From contig JAZBRS010000026.1 of assembly GCA_037176725.1 (NCBI GenBank), positions 61,916,501 to 61,980,500 of the forward strand: a stretch of DNA of 64,000 nucleotides. The letters run 5' to 3'. Positions 1-10,400 of the stretch are shown here, one piece after another. Every line of letters begins with the position of its first letter. Within the stretch, counting starts at the first letter, position 1. The DNA comes from Posidonia oceanica (taxonomy: Eukaryota > Streptophyta > Magnoliopsida > Alismatales > Posidoniaceae). A program made the translations under genes and the position numbers. A model generated the notes under the pieces. The model was not told where the DNA came from. It ran no database searches and worked only from the letters and a program-made list of their open reading frames with translations.

Positions 1-3000
1 ACTCTCACCGCAGTTCAAACCCACCACAACAAACAGTTGTCCTAGTTTACTGCTCGAAATCCCTCCGCCTGCAAACTCCTGAACCAGGCCTCCACGACCC
101 AATTTGACTTTCCAGAAATGCTCATCCAACCTCCAGAAGCTCGCCAGAACTCTCCGTTCAGCCCCGAGAGCAACACAGCACTCCCCCACGTCCGGCAGCC
201 TCTGCTGAACCCAAAGGAGCCGCTTTCTCCCACCGGCTTCAGAACTCCCTTCCGAGCATCCAACGAGCTCTGGAGGACTCCGTGGTGCCGTTCCAAGCAC
301 TCGTGAGCTGCCGACGACGCCCGCACCAATCAGACGAACCTCACCGCCATCTGCAAAACCCACCCACGTCAGGGGGACGCTCCGGACAGCGCAGCAGGTA
401 TCCTTCTCCTCCATTAGCTTAGTCCTCCCCGGTTCTTGCTTTTCCGTCCTTTATAATGGGGTTTCGCTTCCTCCTGCTCCGAGTCAGCGCCGCCGGCAAC
501 GTCTTCTTCTCCGGCGAGCTCTGAGTTCGGATCGCCGCTCCAGCTGCAGAACGCCTCGCCGATCGTCGCCCCAGGTCCGCACGACCTCCAGGAACTCTCC
601 GGTGGCCTCAGAACGCCACGACGACGCTCCGATCACCTTCCCTGCCTTCGAGCAGGTCTGCAGACCTCCGGCGTTTTCTTCGGCCTGATCCAGACAGCAC
701 CAAGCCACGCCGACGCAGCTCAGACCTCCGCCGAGCTCCGGGGAGCATCGCCGCCGCATCCGCACCTCACCAGCCTCCCCCCTCCGCTCGCGACGGCCAC
801 TGGTAGCACTGTGCTACAGTGGTCGCCGTTTTGCTTTTACTGTGGCTTTATTTTTCCTCTATTAGCTAACTTTACCATAAATTGCATTTTCGGTTTCAGT
901 TTTTAGTTTATTACGTTCTGGTCCTTCCACAGTTGAGGATTTATTTAATTCTAAATTAAAATCATATGAAATTGCATGGGAAAAATCCAAAAATCAATTA
1001 ATTGCATGTTAGTCCTCCTGATGTTAATCTGATTTAAATGCACATATTTTACCTTGTTATATTGCATTTCTGGTCCCTGTTATTTTTCTTATTTGCAATT
1101 TAATCCTCTGATCTGTTAACTTAGGTTTTATTTGTCTATTTTTCTTACTGCAATGCATTATCCTCCCTCACATTATCTGATTTTTGCATATAGGTCCTTC
1201 ATGATGCACAGCATACATTTAAATGCATATTTTGCTTATAAAATTGCATTTTTGACCCTGCATGATTTAAAAATTGCATATACGTCCTCTGTTGGTCATT
1301 TAAATGCATATTTTGCTTATAAAATTGCATCTCTTATCCTGCATGACTTGAAAATTGCATATAGGTCCTCTGCATGCTCACAGTATGTATTTAAATGCAT
1401 AGTTTGCTTATAAAATTACATTTTTGCCCCTGCATGTTTGAAAAATGGCATATAGGCCCCCGTTTGCATTCCATACCACTCAAACCCCTGTTTTGCTGGA
1501 AAAATTGTATCTTAAACTCTGTTGATTTCAAAATTGCATGTCGACTTACCATTCGACTTCGAAACCTGTCCTAATGCATGGCTACCCTGAAAAATTTGCA
1601 TTTGAACCCCGCATTTTGTAAAATTGCATTAAGACCCCCATCTTTTTCAAAATTGCATGTAAGCCCCTTTTTTCTGAAAAAGTCATTCCTAAGTCTCTTC
1701 TTGCATTCTGCACGCATTGCATCCTTGCATCCGGCATCCCTGGCACACACTCAGGCATTCTTGGCTCCCATTTACACGGGAGGACCTGTTTTGCACACCC
1801 CCTAGGCCCCTTCTACACTTAGATCTTATCCTCTCCCCTTTTCCGGCCTCCCGCCTTGAAGTCTGGATATCTTCAGATCCGGCCGTTGCATCTTCTCAAG
1901 TAAGCTACCTGGGCGACCCCGGCGGAGCATTCTTCAGCATGGACCAATCAGATTTCAGATCAGGCGTCAGATTTCCAAGGTAAGTCTTCTTGAACTTCGC
2001 TAGCATCTTTTGCATATCATTCGCATTGCATGGCTTTTGCGCGCTCTTTGTCGCTTTATTTCTCGCACCATTTTGCGTGCCGCTTGTTCCTCGCACCGTT
2101 TTGCGTGCCGCTTTGTTTCCTGCACCGACTTGCGTGCCGCTTTCTTTTCTTGCACCGTTTCGCGTGTCGCTTTCTTTCTTGCACCGTTTTGCGTGCCCAG
2201 CCTTGTTTTCTCGCAACGTTTTGCGTGCCCGCTTTGTTTTCTTGTACCGTTTTACGTGCCGCTTGTTCCTCGCACCGTTTTGCGTGCAGCTTTGTTTCCT
2301 GCACTATTTTGCGCGTCGCTTTGTTTTCTTGCACCGTTTCGCGTGCTGCTTTCTTTCTTGCACCGTTTCGCATGCTGCTTTCTTTCTCGCACCGTTTTGC
2401 GTGCCGCTTTGTTTTCTTGCACTGTTTTGCGTGCCCACATTGTTTTCTGGCATCGTTTTGGGTGCCGCGTTGTTTTCTCGCACCATTTTGCGTGCCACTT
2501 TGTTTTCTTGCACCGTTTTGCGTGCCGCTTTGTTTCTAGCACCGTTTTGCATGCCCGACTTTGTTTCTTGCACCGTTTTGCGTGCCGTTCTTGTTTCTCG
2601 CATCGTTTTGCGTAACGTTTTGTCTTCTTGCACCATTTTGCATGCCCGCCTTGTTTTCATGCACCGTTTTGCGTACCGCTTTATTTTCTCGCACCGTTTT
2701 GCGTACCACTTTGTTTCTTGCTCCATTTTGCGTGCCCGGTTTTGTTTCTCGCACCGTTTTGCGTGCCGCTTTGCTTTCTTACACCATTTTTCGTGCTGCT
2801 TTGTTTCTCGCACCGTTTTGCGTGCCGCTTTGTTTTCTTGCACCGTTTTGCGTGCCGCTCTTGTTTCTTGCATCGTTTTGCGTGTCGACCTCGTTTCTAG
2901 TACCGTTTTGCATGTCGGTTTCGTTTCTCGCACTGTTTTGCGTGTCGGCTTCGTGTCTTGCACCGTTTTGCGTGTTTTGCGTGTTTTCCTCTTGCATGTC

Positions 3001-3678
3001 GCCTGCATTGCCTGTTTTCACCGCTGTTTTGTTTTATCGCCTGCATTTGCATAAAGGGTTGTGATGCTTACTGCCTAGAGTTCTCACGAGCCAGGTTCCG
3101 CCCGGTTCGGAGCACAGACAGCGTTGCTAAGCACTTAGATTGTACGTTTACTTTCCTGCATTGCATTCGTCACTTAGAGCACACCTTTGAGCATTTAGAT
3201 AGGCATTCATAGGCACTTAGGCATTCAAAGTCTGCATTTCCCTGCGTATGCGAGCGTAAGCCTAGAAAGACCGATTCTCGGGTGTGTCGGGGGTGCCTAA
3301 CACCTTCCCCGCACGTAACAAGAGTCCTTGCCCTCTCTCTTGGCCCGCAATGACCATATTGCCCTTATCCTAGGCACGAGTCACATCATTTGCATTCGTT
3401 TGCATCCCATTTCTTCTGCATTGCCTTGCATTGCATCTTTTGCTTGGTTTTGCATGATTATTCACGCATTTCCCCGATTTTCCTTGTCTCCCGATCTAAT
3501 AGACTTGGTGGCGACTCCGATTTTGTCTTATCTTCTTTTCTTCCCCTTTTCCTTTTTTAAATGTTTTCGAGTTAAGTCTTCATTCTCAGACATAGCCGCT
3601 AATAGTGAGCCTGATTCTGATCGGTGCACGCGAGCTTTGATAGTGTGCATGGACGATCTGAACACCGGGATTACTACA
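1..3678 (+). mobile_element. LTR1 (3' part) of a very-long-LTR retrotransposon
   Basis: This is the 3' part of an LTR whose 5' end lies before the window. It is collinear with the LTRs at 7435-13471 and 13648-19525: a CT-rich leader with a short GC-rich stretch (about 480-830), a long run of degenerate units containing AAATTGCATTTT (about 950-1720), a conserved GATTTCCAAGGTAAGT block near 1967, a minisatellite (2061-2975), and a conserved 3' block with GGGGTGCCTAACACCTTCC near 3289. It ends GGGATTACTACA. The block corresponding to 12120-12490 of LTR2 is missing here. The GGTGCCTAACACCTTCC motif and the great LTR length recall Ogre/Tat-type Ty3-gypsy elements, but no reverse transcriptase is present to confirm this. 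It contains no gene of its own; open frames within it are by-products of repeats. Confidence 0.8.
2061..2975 (+). repeat. 28-29 bp minisatellite inside LTR1, about 32 units
   Basis: The consensus is close to CTTGCACCGTTTTGCGTGCC followed by GCTTTGTTT. Each unit contains the dyad GCAC-8 nt-GTGC. Because the unit length is not a multiple of three and stop codons are rare in it, all plus frames stay open for hundreds of codons, giving Phe/Ala/Cys-rich pseudo-proteins. The same array has about 9 units in LTR2 and 4 in LTR3. Confidence 0.9.
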
Positions 3679-3679
3679 T

Positions 3680-4732
3680 CACCTTCTGTGTGCTGCCGCA
3701 AGATTCTGGAAGTCGGCGCACCATGTCTTCCGCTTCGGAAGGACAGAGTTGACACCAACACTGGAGGAGGTGCGCCGCATCTGTGGCTTCTCCCGGCTGA
3801 TGGGACCGCCCATTTTCATGAGGCGCAACAAGTACATAGCGGTCCTCTGTAAGCTATCTGGGCTATCTACTGATCGGTGCCAGTAACAATTGATCTGCAC
3901 CAGCAGCCCCACGCCCATGCTGCGCCTGCATTACTTTGATGAGATCATAGACAAGCGCGCTAAGCTCGGAGATGATCTATGGCTTCGGGGATTTGTCACC
4001 CGATTACTGGGAGAACTGATATTCACTCACGGCCGGATGACAGTTGCGATAGAAGTCGCTGAAATCGCATTAGCTGTGGTGACTAGGCAGATCGACCTGG
4101 CACCAGTCGTCTTGGCTGAAACTTACTGCAGACTGGACCGCATCTCCCACTGCTGCCGACACTTCCACGGCTGCGGTGTGCTAGTATAGATTTGGCTGGC
4201 TGCACATCTGGAGCTGAACTTACTGCGCCCCCGGGGCCACGCTATCGAAACATACTATAACAGCGGCCACGCCAGGACAATCAAGAAAGTCCCCGAAGAA
4301 TACAAGAAGCTATCTGAGCTGACGGACGACACTGTCACATGGCGCATCATTCCATCTGCGGCTGAGCCTTTCACCATCTTCTTCGATACCTGCGATGCGC
4401 GACTCGTGGTGCTGCCTAGATTCACCGGAGGCATGGAGTATCACCCCATCCGGGTCATGCGGCAGTTCGGCCTCCGGCAGGGCGCTTTCATAGACAGTAC
4501 AGCCCCAATGCTCCTTCAAGCATATCCTTTCGGCTCGACATCTGCTACAACTAAGCTAGCTGATCTTATGCAGCATGGAGTGCGGTCTACTGACCTGGCA
4601 TCTGCGCAAGGCTCGGGATGTACTTCCGAATATCTAACGGAGGCACAAGCATTTTGGCCTATCAGTGAGATACCTCCTGGCGCTCCCCAGTTCCCTGACT
4701 CCAGAAAGGCAAAGAAAGCCCGGACCGACTAA
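3680..4732 (+). pseudogene. DUF7745 / plant-mobile-domain-like ORF, two stops
   Basis: One reading frame runs from the LTR1 junction to a TAA at 4730-4732. It is interrupted only by TAA at 3884-3886 and a TAG near 4186; both fit C-to-T changes of CAA and CAG. The translation starts with ARFW, then HHVFRFGRTELTPTLEEV, GPPIFMRRNKYIAVL, a helical middle (LWLRGFVTRLLGELIF), and QIWLAAHLE-like text after the second stop. The ELTPTLEE plus GPP signature is what I associate with DUF7745, a relative of the plant mobile domain often carried by transposons. The frame has stops immediately upstream in LTR1, so the true start is missing or was joined by splicing. The role in the element is unknown. A diverged gag is the main alternative. 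Confidence 0.55.
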
Positions 4733-5249
4733 AGCGTCCATGTAACTGTCTACTTGTTTCATGCTGTAAACTTTTGGCCTGCCACAGGCATGTAATCATG
4801 TTCTATCAACACAAAAGCGTTCTGAGCCTCCTGTTTGCATTCCAAATCTGCTTCAAGTGCATGCATAATCATATCAATCATATCTGCAAGGCCCCTGGCC
4901 AGACTTGCTGTCGAACACCGCAGGAAAGTCCTCCTCAATCAACCCAAGTGCTGACCCATGCCACCCAAGCAAGCAAAGCCGCCAGGTACCGTCATCCAGA
5001 TCTTCTTCAGCGGGCTGGCACCTCTAACTGCCCGACAATAGGTCCGTCAACCTGTCATCCTCGGACTGGTACCCCAAACTACTTGTCTGGCAAATACGTC
5101 AGTTTTGTCTTCACCCTCTGTTTTTGATGCCAAGGACGTGCTGACCAATCCCTGGTATCATCCGGATACCAGGGGCATCTTTTGATCGCCCCTTGGTATC
5201 ATTCTCCCTCTCTTTCCCCCATGATATTCCTGGTATCATGGGATGATTC
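4733..5249 (+). other. Non-coding stretch with two perfect hairpins
   Basis: There is no convincing coding sequence here. Two dyads stand out. The first is CCCTGGTATC (5150-5159) with GATACCAGGG (5165-5174), loop 5 nt. The second is CCCATGATA (5218-5226) with TATCATGGG (5234-5242), loop 7 nt. Both have GATA/TATC cores, as do the minisatellites that follow. Confidence 0.7.
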
Positions 5250-6050
5250 GCCCTCGTGAAACTCATTCATTTGCCGGTCGATAAGTCCGATATCTTATCA
5301 TCTCTTTTCCTTTGCCGGTCGATAAGTCCAATATCTTATCATTCCTTCATCCTCTCTTTGCCGGCCGATAAGTCCAATATCTTATCATTCTATTCTTTTA
5401 TTCATTTGCCGGTCGATAAGTCTGATATCTTATCATCTCTTTGCCGGCCGATAAGTTCGATATCTTACAATTCCTTCATCCTCTCTTTGCCGGCTGATAA
5501 GTCCAATATCCTATCATTCCATTCTTTTATTCATTTGCCGGCCGATAAGTCCGATATCTTATCATCTCTTTCCCTTTGCCGGCCGATAAGTCCGATATCT
5601 TATCATTCCTTCATCCTCTCTTTGCCGGCCGATAAGTCCGATATCTTATCATTCTATTCTTTTATTCATTTGCCAGCCGATAAGTCTGATATCTTATCAT
5701 CTCTTTCCCTTTGCCGGCCGATAAGTCCGATATCTTATCATTCCTTCATCCTCTCTTTGCCGGCCGATAAGTCCGATATCTTATCATCTCTTTCCCTTTG
5801 CCGGCCGATAAGTCCGATATCTTATCATCTCTTTCCCTTTTATCCATTTACCGGCCGATAAGTCCGATATCTTATCATCTCTTTCCCTTTGTCGGCCAAT
5901 AAGTCCGATATCTTATCATTCCTTCATCCTCTCTTTGCCGGCCGATAAGTCCGATATCTTATCATTCTATTCTTTTATTCATTGCCGGCCGATAAGTCCG
6001 ATATCTTATCATCTCTTTCCCTTTGCTAGCCGATAAGTCTGATATCTTAT
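5250..6050 (+). repeat. Hairpin minisatellite A (GATAAGTCCGATATCTTATC units)
   Basis: About 18 units of TTTGCCGGCCGATAAGTCCG followed by ATATCTTATCATTC or ATCTCTTTCC. Spacing alternates between roughly 37-40 and 50-57 bp. Each unit has GATAAG and CTTATC arms around an 8-nt centre, so transcripts could form serial hairpins. An open frame runs through it, but its protein (IHLPADKSDILSS repeats) is a simple read-through of the repeat. Confidence 0.92.
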
Positions 6051-6144
6051 CAATCTTTTTCTTATCAATCTCTTTCAATCATCAATCAATCTCTTCCTTA
6101 TCAATCTTTTCCTTAACAACCTTTTTCTTATCAATCAATCAATC

Positions 6145-6176
<32 letters not shown>

Positions 6177-6179
6177 CTG
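6051..6179 (+). repeat. (AATC)n microsatellite
   Basis: Irregular then regular runs of ATCA/ATCAATCA joining the two hairpin minisatellites; the purest tract is near 6130-6175. Confidence 0.9.
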
Positions 6180-6905
6180 CTCTTTCCGATTGATAGGATC
6201 GTAAACTATCATCTTGGGCTGATATCCAAAACTATCTCGTAGTTTGTTATATGGCTGACATCTAGTAACTGTCCCTCGTAATTGCACTTTCCGGTTGATA
6301 GGGCCGTAAACTATCATTCTCTGGCTGATGATCCAAAACTCATCCTTGGCTGATATCCAAAACTATCACTTGCAATTACGTTATATGGCTGATATCCAGC
6401 AATTATCCCTTGCAATTGCTCTTTCCGGTTGATAGAACCGTAAACTATCGCTTCCGGTTGATAAGACTGTAAACTATCGCTCCTAGTTGATAGGCCCGTA
6501 AACTATCGCTTCCGGTTGATAGGACCGTAAACTATCATTCTCTGGCATTTGTGTTATACGGCTGATAACCAGTAACTATCACTCATGAATTGTGCTTCTG
6601 GTTGATAGGACCGTAAACTATCGCTCTCGGTTGATAGGCCCGTAAACTATCGCTTCCGGTTGATAGGCCCGTAAACTATCGCTTCCGGTTGATAAGACCG
6701 TAAACTATCCTGCACAATCATGTTTTACTACTGATATCCAGTAACTATCACTCACAATCGCACCCTCCGGTTGATAGAACTGTAAACTATCGCTTCCGGT
6801 TGATAGGTCCGTAAACTATCGCTTACGGTTGATAGGTCCGTAAACTATCGCTTCCGGTTGATAGAATCGTAAACTATCCGGTCGATAAGTCCGACATCTT
6901 ATCAC
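6180..6905 (+). repeat. Hairpin minisatellite B (GATAGGACCGTAAACTATC units)
   Basis: About 13 units close to CGGTTGATAGGACCGTAAAC followed by TATCGCTTC, mostly about 30 bp apart, interspersed with a second motif (GGCTGATATCCAGTAACTATC). Arms GATAG and CTATC enclose a 9-nt loop. The sequence differs from minisatellite A but has the same design, a GATA-type dyad with a short loop. Confidence 0.9.
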
Positions 6906-7434
6906 CCTCTTCGCGTAACTTTGTCCCAGGAAGACAAAGTCCCGCATCCCCTTGCGATAGGAGAGTCGGCCCCTCTCCCCTCGCGCTCCTTTTTGCTAGC
7001 TTGCTCCCCGGGCGGGGACAAGCTGGACTTTTCTTTCTCGCCCTGTCGCGCAAATTTGGATTAGCTGCCAGGTCTTCGAGCTACATCGCGGTTCTCTTTT
7101 AGCATTTCTTTCGCATCATCTTTGCACTTTCTTTTCTAGCACTGCATACTAGTCCAACATCATCATCATCTTGTGCTCCATCAGCATTCTTAGCTGTACT
7201 AACTTTTGCACTAACATTTGCATTGCAATTGCATTAGCATGCATTGCGTACATTGCAACTCATCCATCTGCACCTGCACTTTGCATTGCGGCAACGAAGT
7301 ACGACTTTCGGTGCATCCGCCGAATAAGTAACTCACGCCAATAGCAAACTTCTGCTCTCGTCGGTCAGATGGGGTGTTTTGTCAACCCTGACCAGCGACC
7401 TCGCTTCGCTTGGCCTCGCTCAAGGAGAGGCATT
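6906..7434 (+). other. 3' end of internal domain, with likely polypurine tract
   Basis: GCATT-rich non-coding DNA, then a block (about 7259-7434) that is homologous to the remnant at 13472-13647. It ends CTCAAGGAGAGGCATT directly before LTR2. The purine run AAGGAGAGG matches AGGGAGGG in the other copy and is the best polypurine-tract candidate. Confidence 0.6.
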
Positions 7435-10400
7435 TGTTGACACCCCATTTTGACAGACTGAATCAATTGGAATCCTCTGGTGGCTTTTGGATCCAAATCT
7501 AGGTCCAAATCTACACATTCCTTTTCATCCTTTTCTTCAAAACAAGCCCAAACTTAAGATAGAATCACACCCCTTTCCCAAACCCAAAAACTACCCAAAA
7601 ACCATAGGAAAACTCACCATCCCCAACTTAACAAACCTACTAAAAACCCTTAGAAAGTTCAAACCAAAACCACTCCCAAAAATCCTAGAAAACCTAGGTA
7701 AAATTACCCTTTTTTATACACCTCAAAACCCTTCCAAAACCTTCCCAAATCCAAACCCAAATCTTAGGACCAACACTAGAGATCCTAGGCTGCACACTCC
7801 CCAAATTTCACATCTTTTCTAAACCTCTAACCCCTTTATTTATTCAAATTATCCATTTCTCTCTCCTAGCTTATTCTTTTCTCTCTCCTCTCTCTCTCTT
7901 TCTTATTCTCCTTCTTTTCACTCCCTTCTCTCTCCTTTCCTTGCTTGGCTGTGGGCCCACCTTGTGCATCTATCTCTTCTGTATTTTATTTATATTTTTA
8001 TTTTACTTTTAGCTTATTTCTTGATTTTCTAATATTTATTTCCCTTCAACTCCTCTCTTCCTTCTTTACTCCTTCATTTCTCCCTTGTCATCTTCCTTTT
8101 CCTTTTCTTTTCCTTTCTTCTACTAAATCTCTAAAAAACCCTTAAAAAAACCTTTAAAACTCTAAAACGAAAGAAAAGCAAATCAAAATCCTAAGAAGAA
8201 ATAATTAAAAACATTAAACAAACAATTAAAAACAAAAACCTAACTAAAACCAACTAAAACTAAAAACCATGAATGCGATCTAAAAAATACTAAACAAACA
8301 AAATGAAAATGCTATAAAATCAAGCAAAAACCAAAATATGACCAAAACAAACCAAAAGTAAAAATCCTATTAAAAATAATCAAAAAACAAATCCTAAGAA
8401 GAAAGAAAACAATTAAAAAAAACATTAAGACAACTACTTAAGAAAAAGAGAAACTTAACTAAACAAGTCTAAAAGAAACAATTAGAAAGCTTTTAAAACA
8501 ACTTAAAATTTCAAAAAGAAAAAAGGGAAAAGAACTTAACAAGGAAAACCTAACTAAAGAAAGAAAAATATATTAAAAGAACTTAAATCAAAAAACAATC
8601 TAAAGGAGACTTAAGAAAAACCCTAAAAGACTAAAATCAAAAGCCAAAACTCACCCTAATTAACTTAAAAACAATCTTTAAAAAGCCTAATTAAAAATCC
8701 CAACTTAACAAGAAAAACCTAATAAGAAAAATTTTAACCAAAAAACAATTTAAAAACTTAACAAACATTTAAACAAAATCAAAAAACAAATTAAAAGAAA
8801 GCTTAAAGAAAATCTTAAAAACTTAAATCAAATGCTAAACTCCCTCTAATCCTAATTAACTAATTGAAAACAACCATTAAAAACCTAATCAAAAATATCT
8901 TAACTTAAACAACTACTTTATAAACATTTTCAAATCTTTTCTTTTTTTTATTTCCATTTTAATTTTCTTCTCCTTCTTCTTCTTCCTTTCTTCCTTTCTT
9001 CCTCTTTCCTTTTTAATTTTCGTTTCTTTTTTCTGGTCCGACCCAGCTGGCCTTCTCTCCCCCTTCCTTCTTTTCTTTCTTTCTTTTATTTTTTCTTTTC
9101 CTCCGCACGTAGGCCCGGCCCACAGCCACATCTTCCTCCTTCCCTCCTTCTTCCTCTTCTTCCTCAGACTTCTCCTTCTCCCGCGAGCTGCAACCTTCCC
9201 TCCTTCCATTCAAATTCAATTCTCCCTCTCAGTCATTTCGGCACCAGCTCAGCCTCCTCCTCTCTCTTCTCTCTGCGGCTTCCCCAGGGCATTAATTGCC
9301 AATCCCCTCGCAGACCGCTCGTCCCGATCGAGCTGCAGTGCCTACGCCGGTGGATTCAAATCCACTGCGCGCTCTTTTCAATCCGCAGCTCCTGATAAAG
9401 CCTCCCCTCCATTCCTCCTTCCAGCACCTTTTTTCCGTCGTCCAAGAGAGAGAGCTCTGAGAGCAGCTGAAGCCACCCAATTCTCCCCCTCTTCCTCTGA
9501 AAAAACTCAACTTCTCTTCCTCTTCCATTCCACCAAAACCAGAGCATCCAGCACCCAGCAAATCACCTCCATTTCCTCCCCCAAATCCACCCAGAACTCC
9601 AGCATCACAGCCCCCCATTCCACGACCAAAACCACCCTGAAGCCACCCCCCGACTACCCCATTTCCAACTCAGAACCCAACATCTCTTCCTCCAAAAATT
9701 TCCACCTCCTCAGTCCCTGAAACCCTACCCAAATACACCCAAAAACTCGCCCGAACCCCACCTTTCCAACCCTCCAAAGTCCCACTCCAGCAGCTCCCCA
9801 CAGGCCAAGCCCTCCACTTCAAACACATACACCCAATTCTGCCAGAAAATCCGACCAATCCCAATCTCCTTCTCCAGCCCTCCACCAGCCTTTCCAAGCA
9901 TCCAGTGACCTTCACCCACCACCCAGAAGCCCACCGGCACCCTCCAATTGAACCAAAGAGCAGTAAACACCTCTCCCCACCTCCTGCTGTCTCCAGAGCA
10001 CCCATCAGAGTCAATTCTTCCACCGATCTTCGGAGCTTCGTTCCAGACGTTCAGCGAGCATCGGAGCAGCGCGTGGAGTCGTTCCAAGCCTTCGCAAGCC
10101 ATCAGCAACGCCTCTAGCAGCCGGACGAGCCTCGCCGGCATCTACTGAAATAGCCCACGTCGGGGGAAGGATTCGGCCGTCGAATCAGGTACTCCTTTGC
10201 ACCAGTAAATTAGTTTTTCTCTTCTTCAACTTCCTGGCCCATTAGAATAGGGTTCTGCGGCCTTTTTCGCTGGGTCAACGTCGCCGTCTCTTCTTCTTCT
10301 TCAGTGAGCTCCGGACCAAACCCACCGCTCCGGTTAGCAGAACACACTTCTGATCATCGTCCGAGGTCCGTACGAGCTCCAGGAGCACGACCCTACCTCC

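Larger units (their letters stand above)
3679..7434 (+). mobile_element. Internal domain of the long-LTR element
   Basis: This segment lies between LTR1 (ending CTACA) and LTR2 (starting TGTTGACACC). In order it holds a broken DUF7745-like ORF (3680-4732), a non-coding stretch with two perfect hairpins (5150-5174, 5218-5242), two different minisatellites (5250-6050, 6180-6905), a stretch rich in GCATT, and a purine tract before LTR2. No gag, protease, reverse transcriptase, RNase H or integrase is visible, so this copy looks non-autonomous. Tandem repeats just upstream of the 3' LTR are an established feature of Ogre-type elements; assigning this copy to them is inference. Confidence 0.75.

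Noticed and set aside
1990..3064. Long open frames (up to 354 codons) rich in Phe, Ala, Cys on plus and Lys, Arg, Thr on minus
   Set aside because: They are read-through of a 28-29 bp minisatellite in an LTR; all plus frames and several minus frames are open at once.
5256..5861. 201-codon frame with repeating DKSDILSS units
   Set aside because: It is a direct translation of minisatellite A, with no start context or non-repeat part.
6120..6176. Possible CRISPR-like or telomere-like array
   Set aside because: It is an (AATC)n microsatellite; plant telomere repeats (TTTAGGG) are not present, and the nearby arrays are minisatellites without unique spacers.
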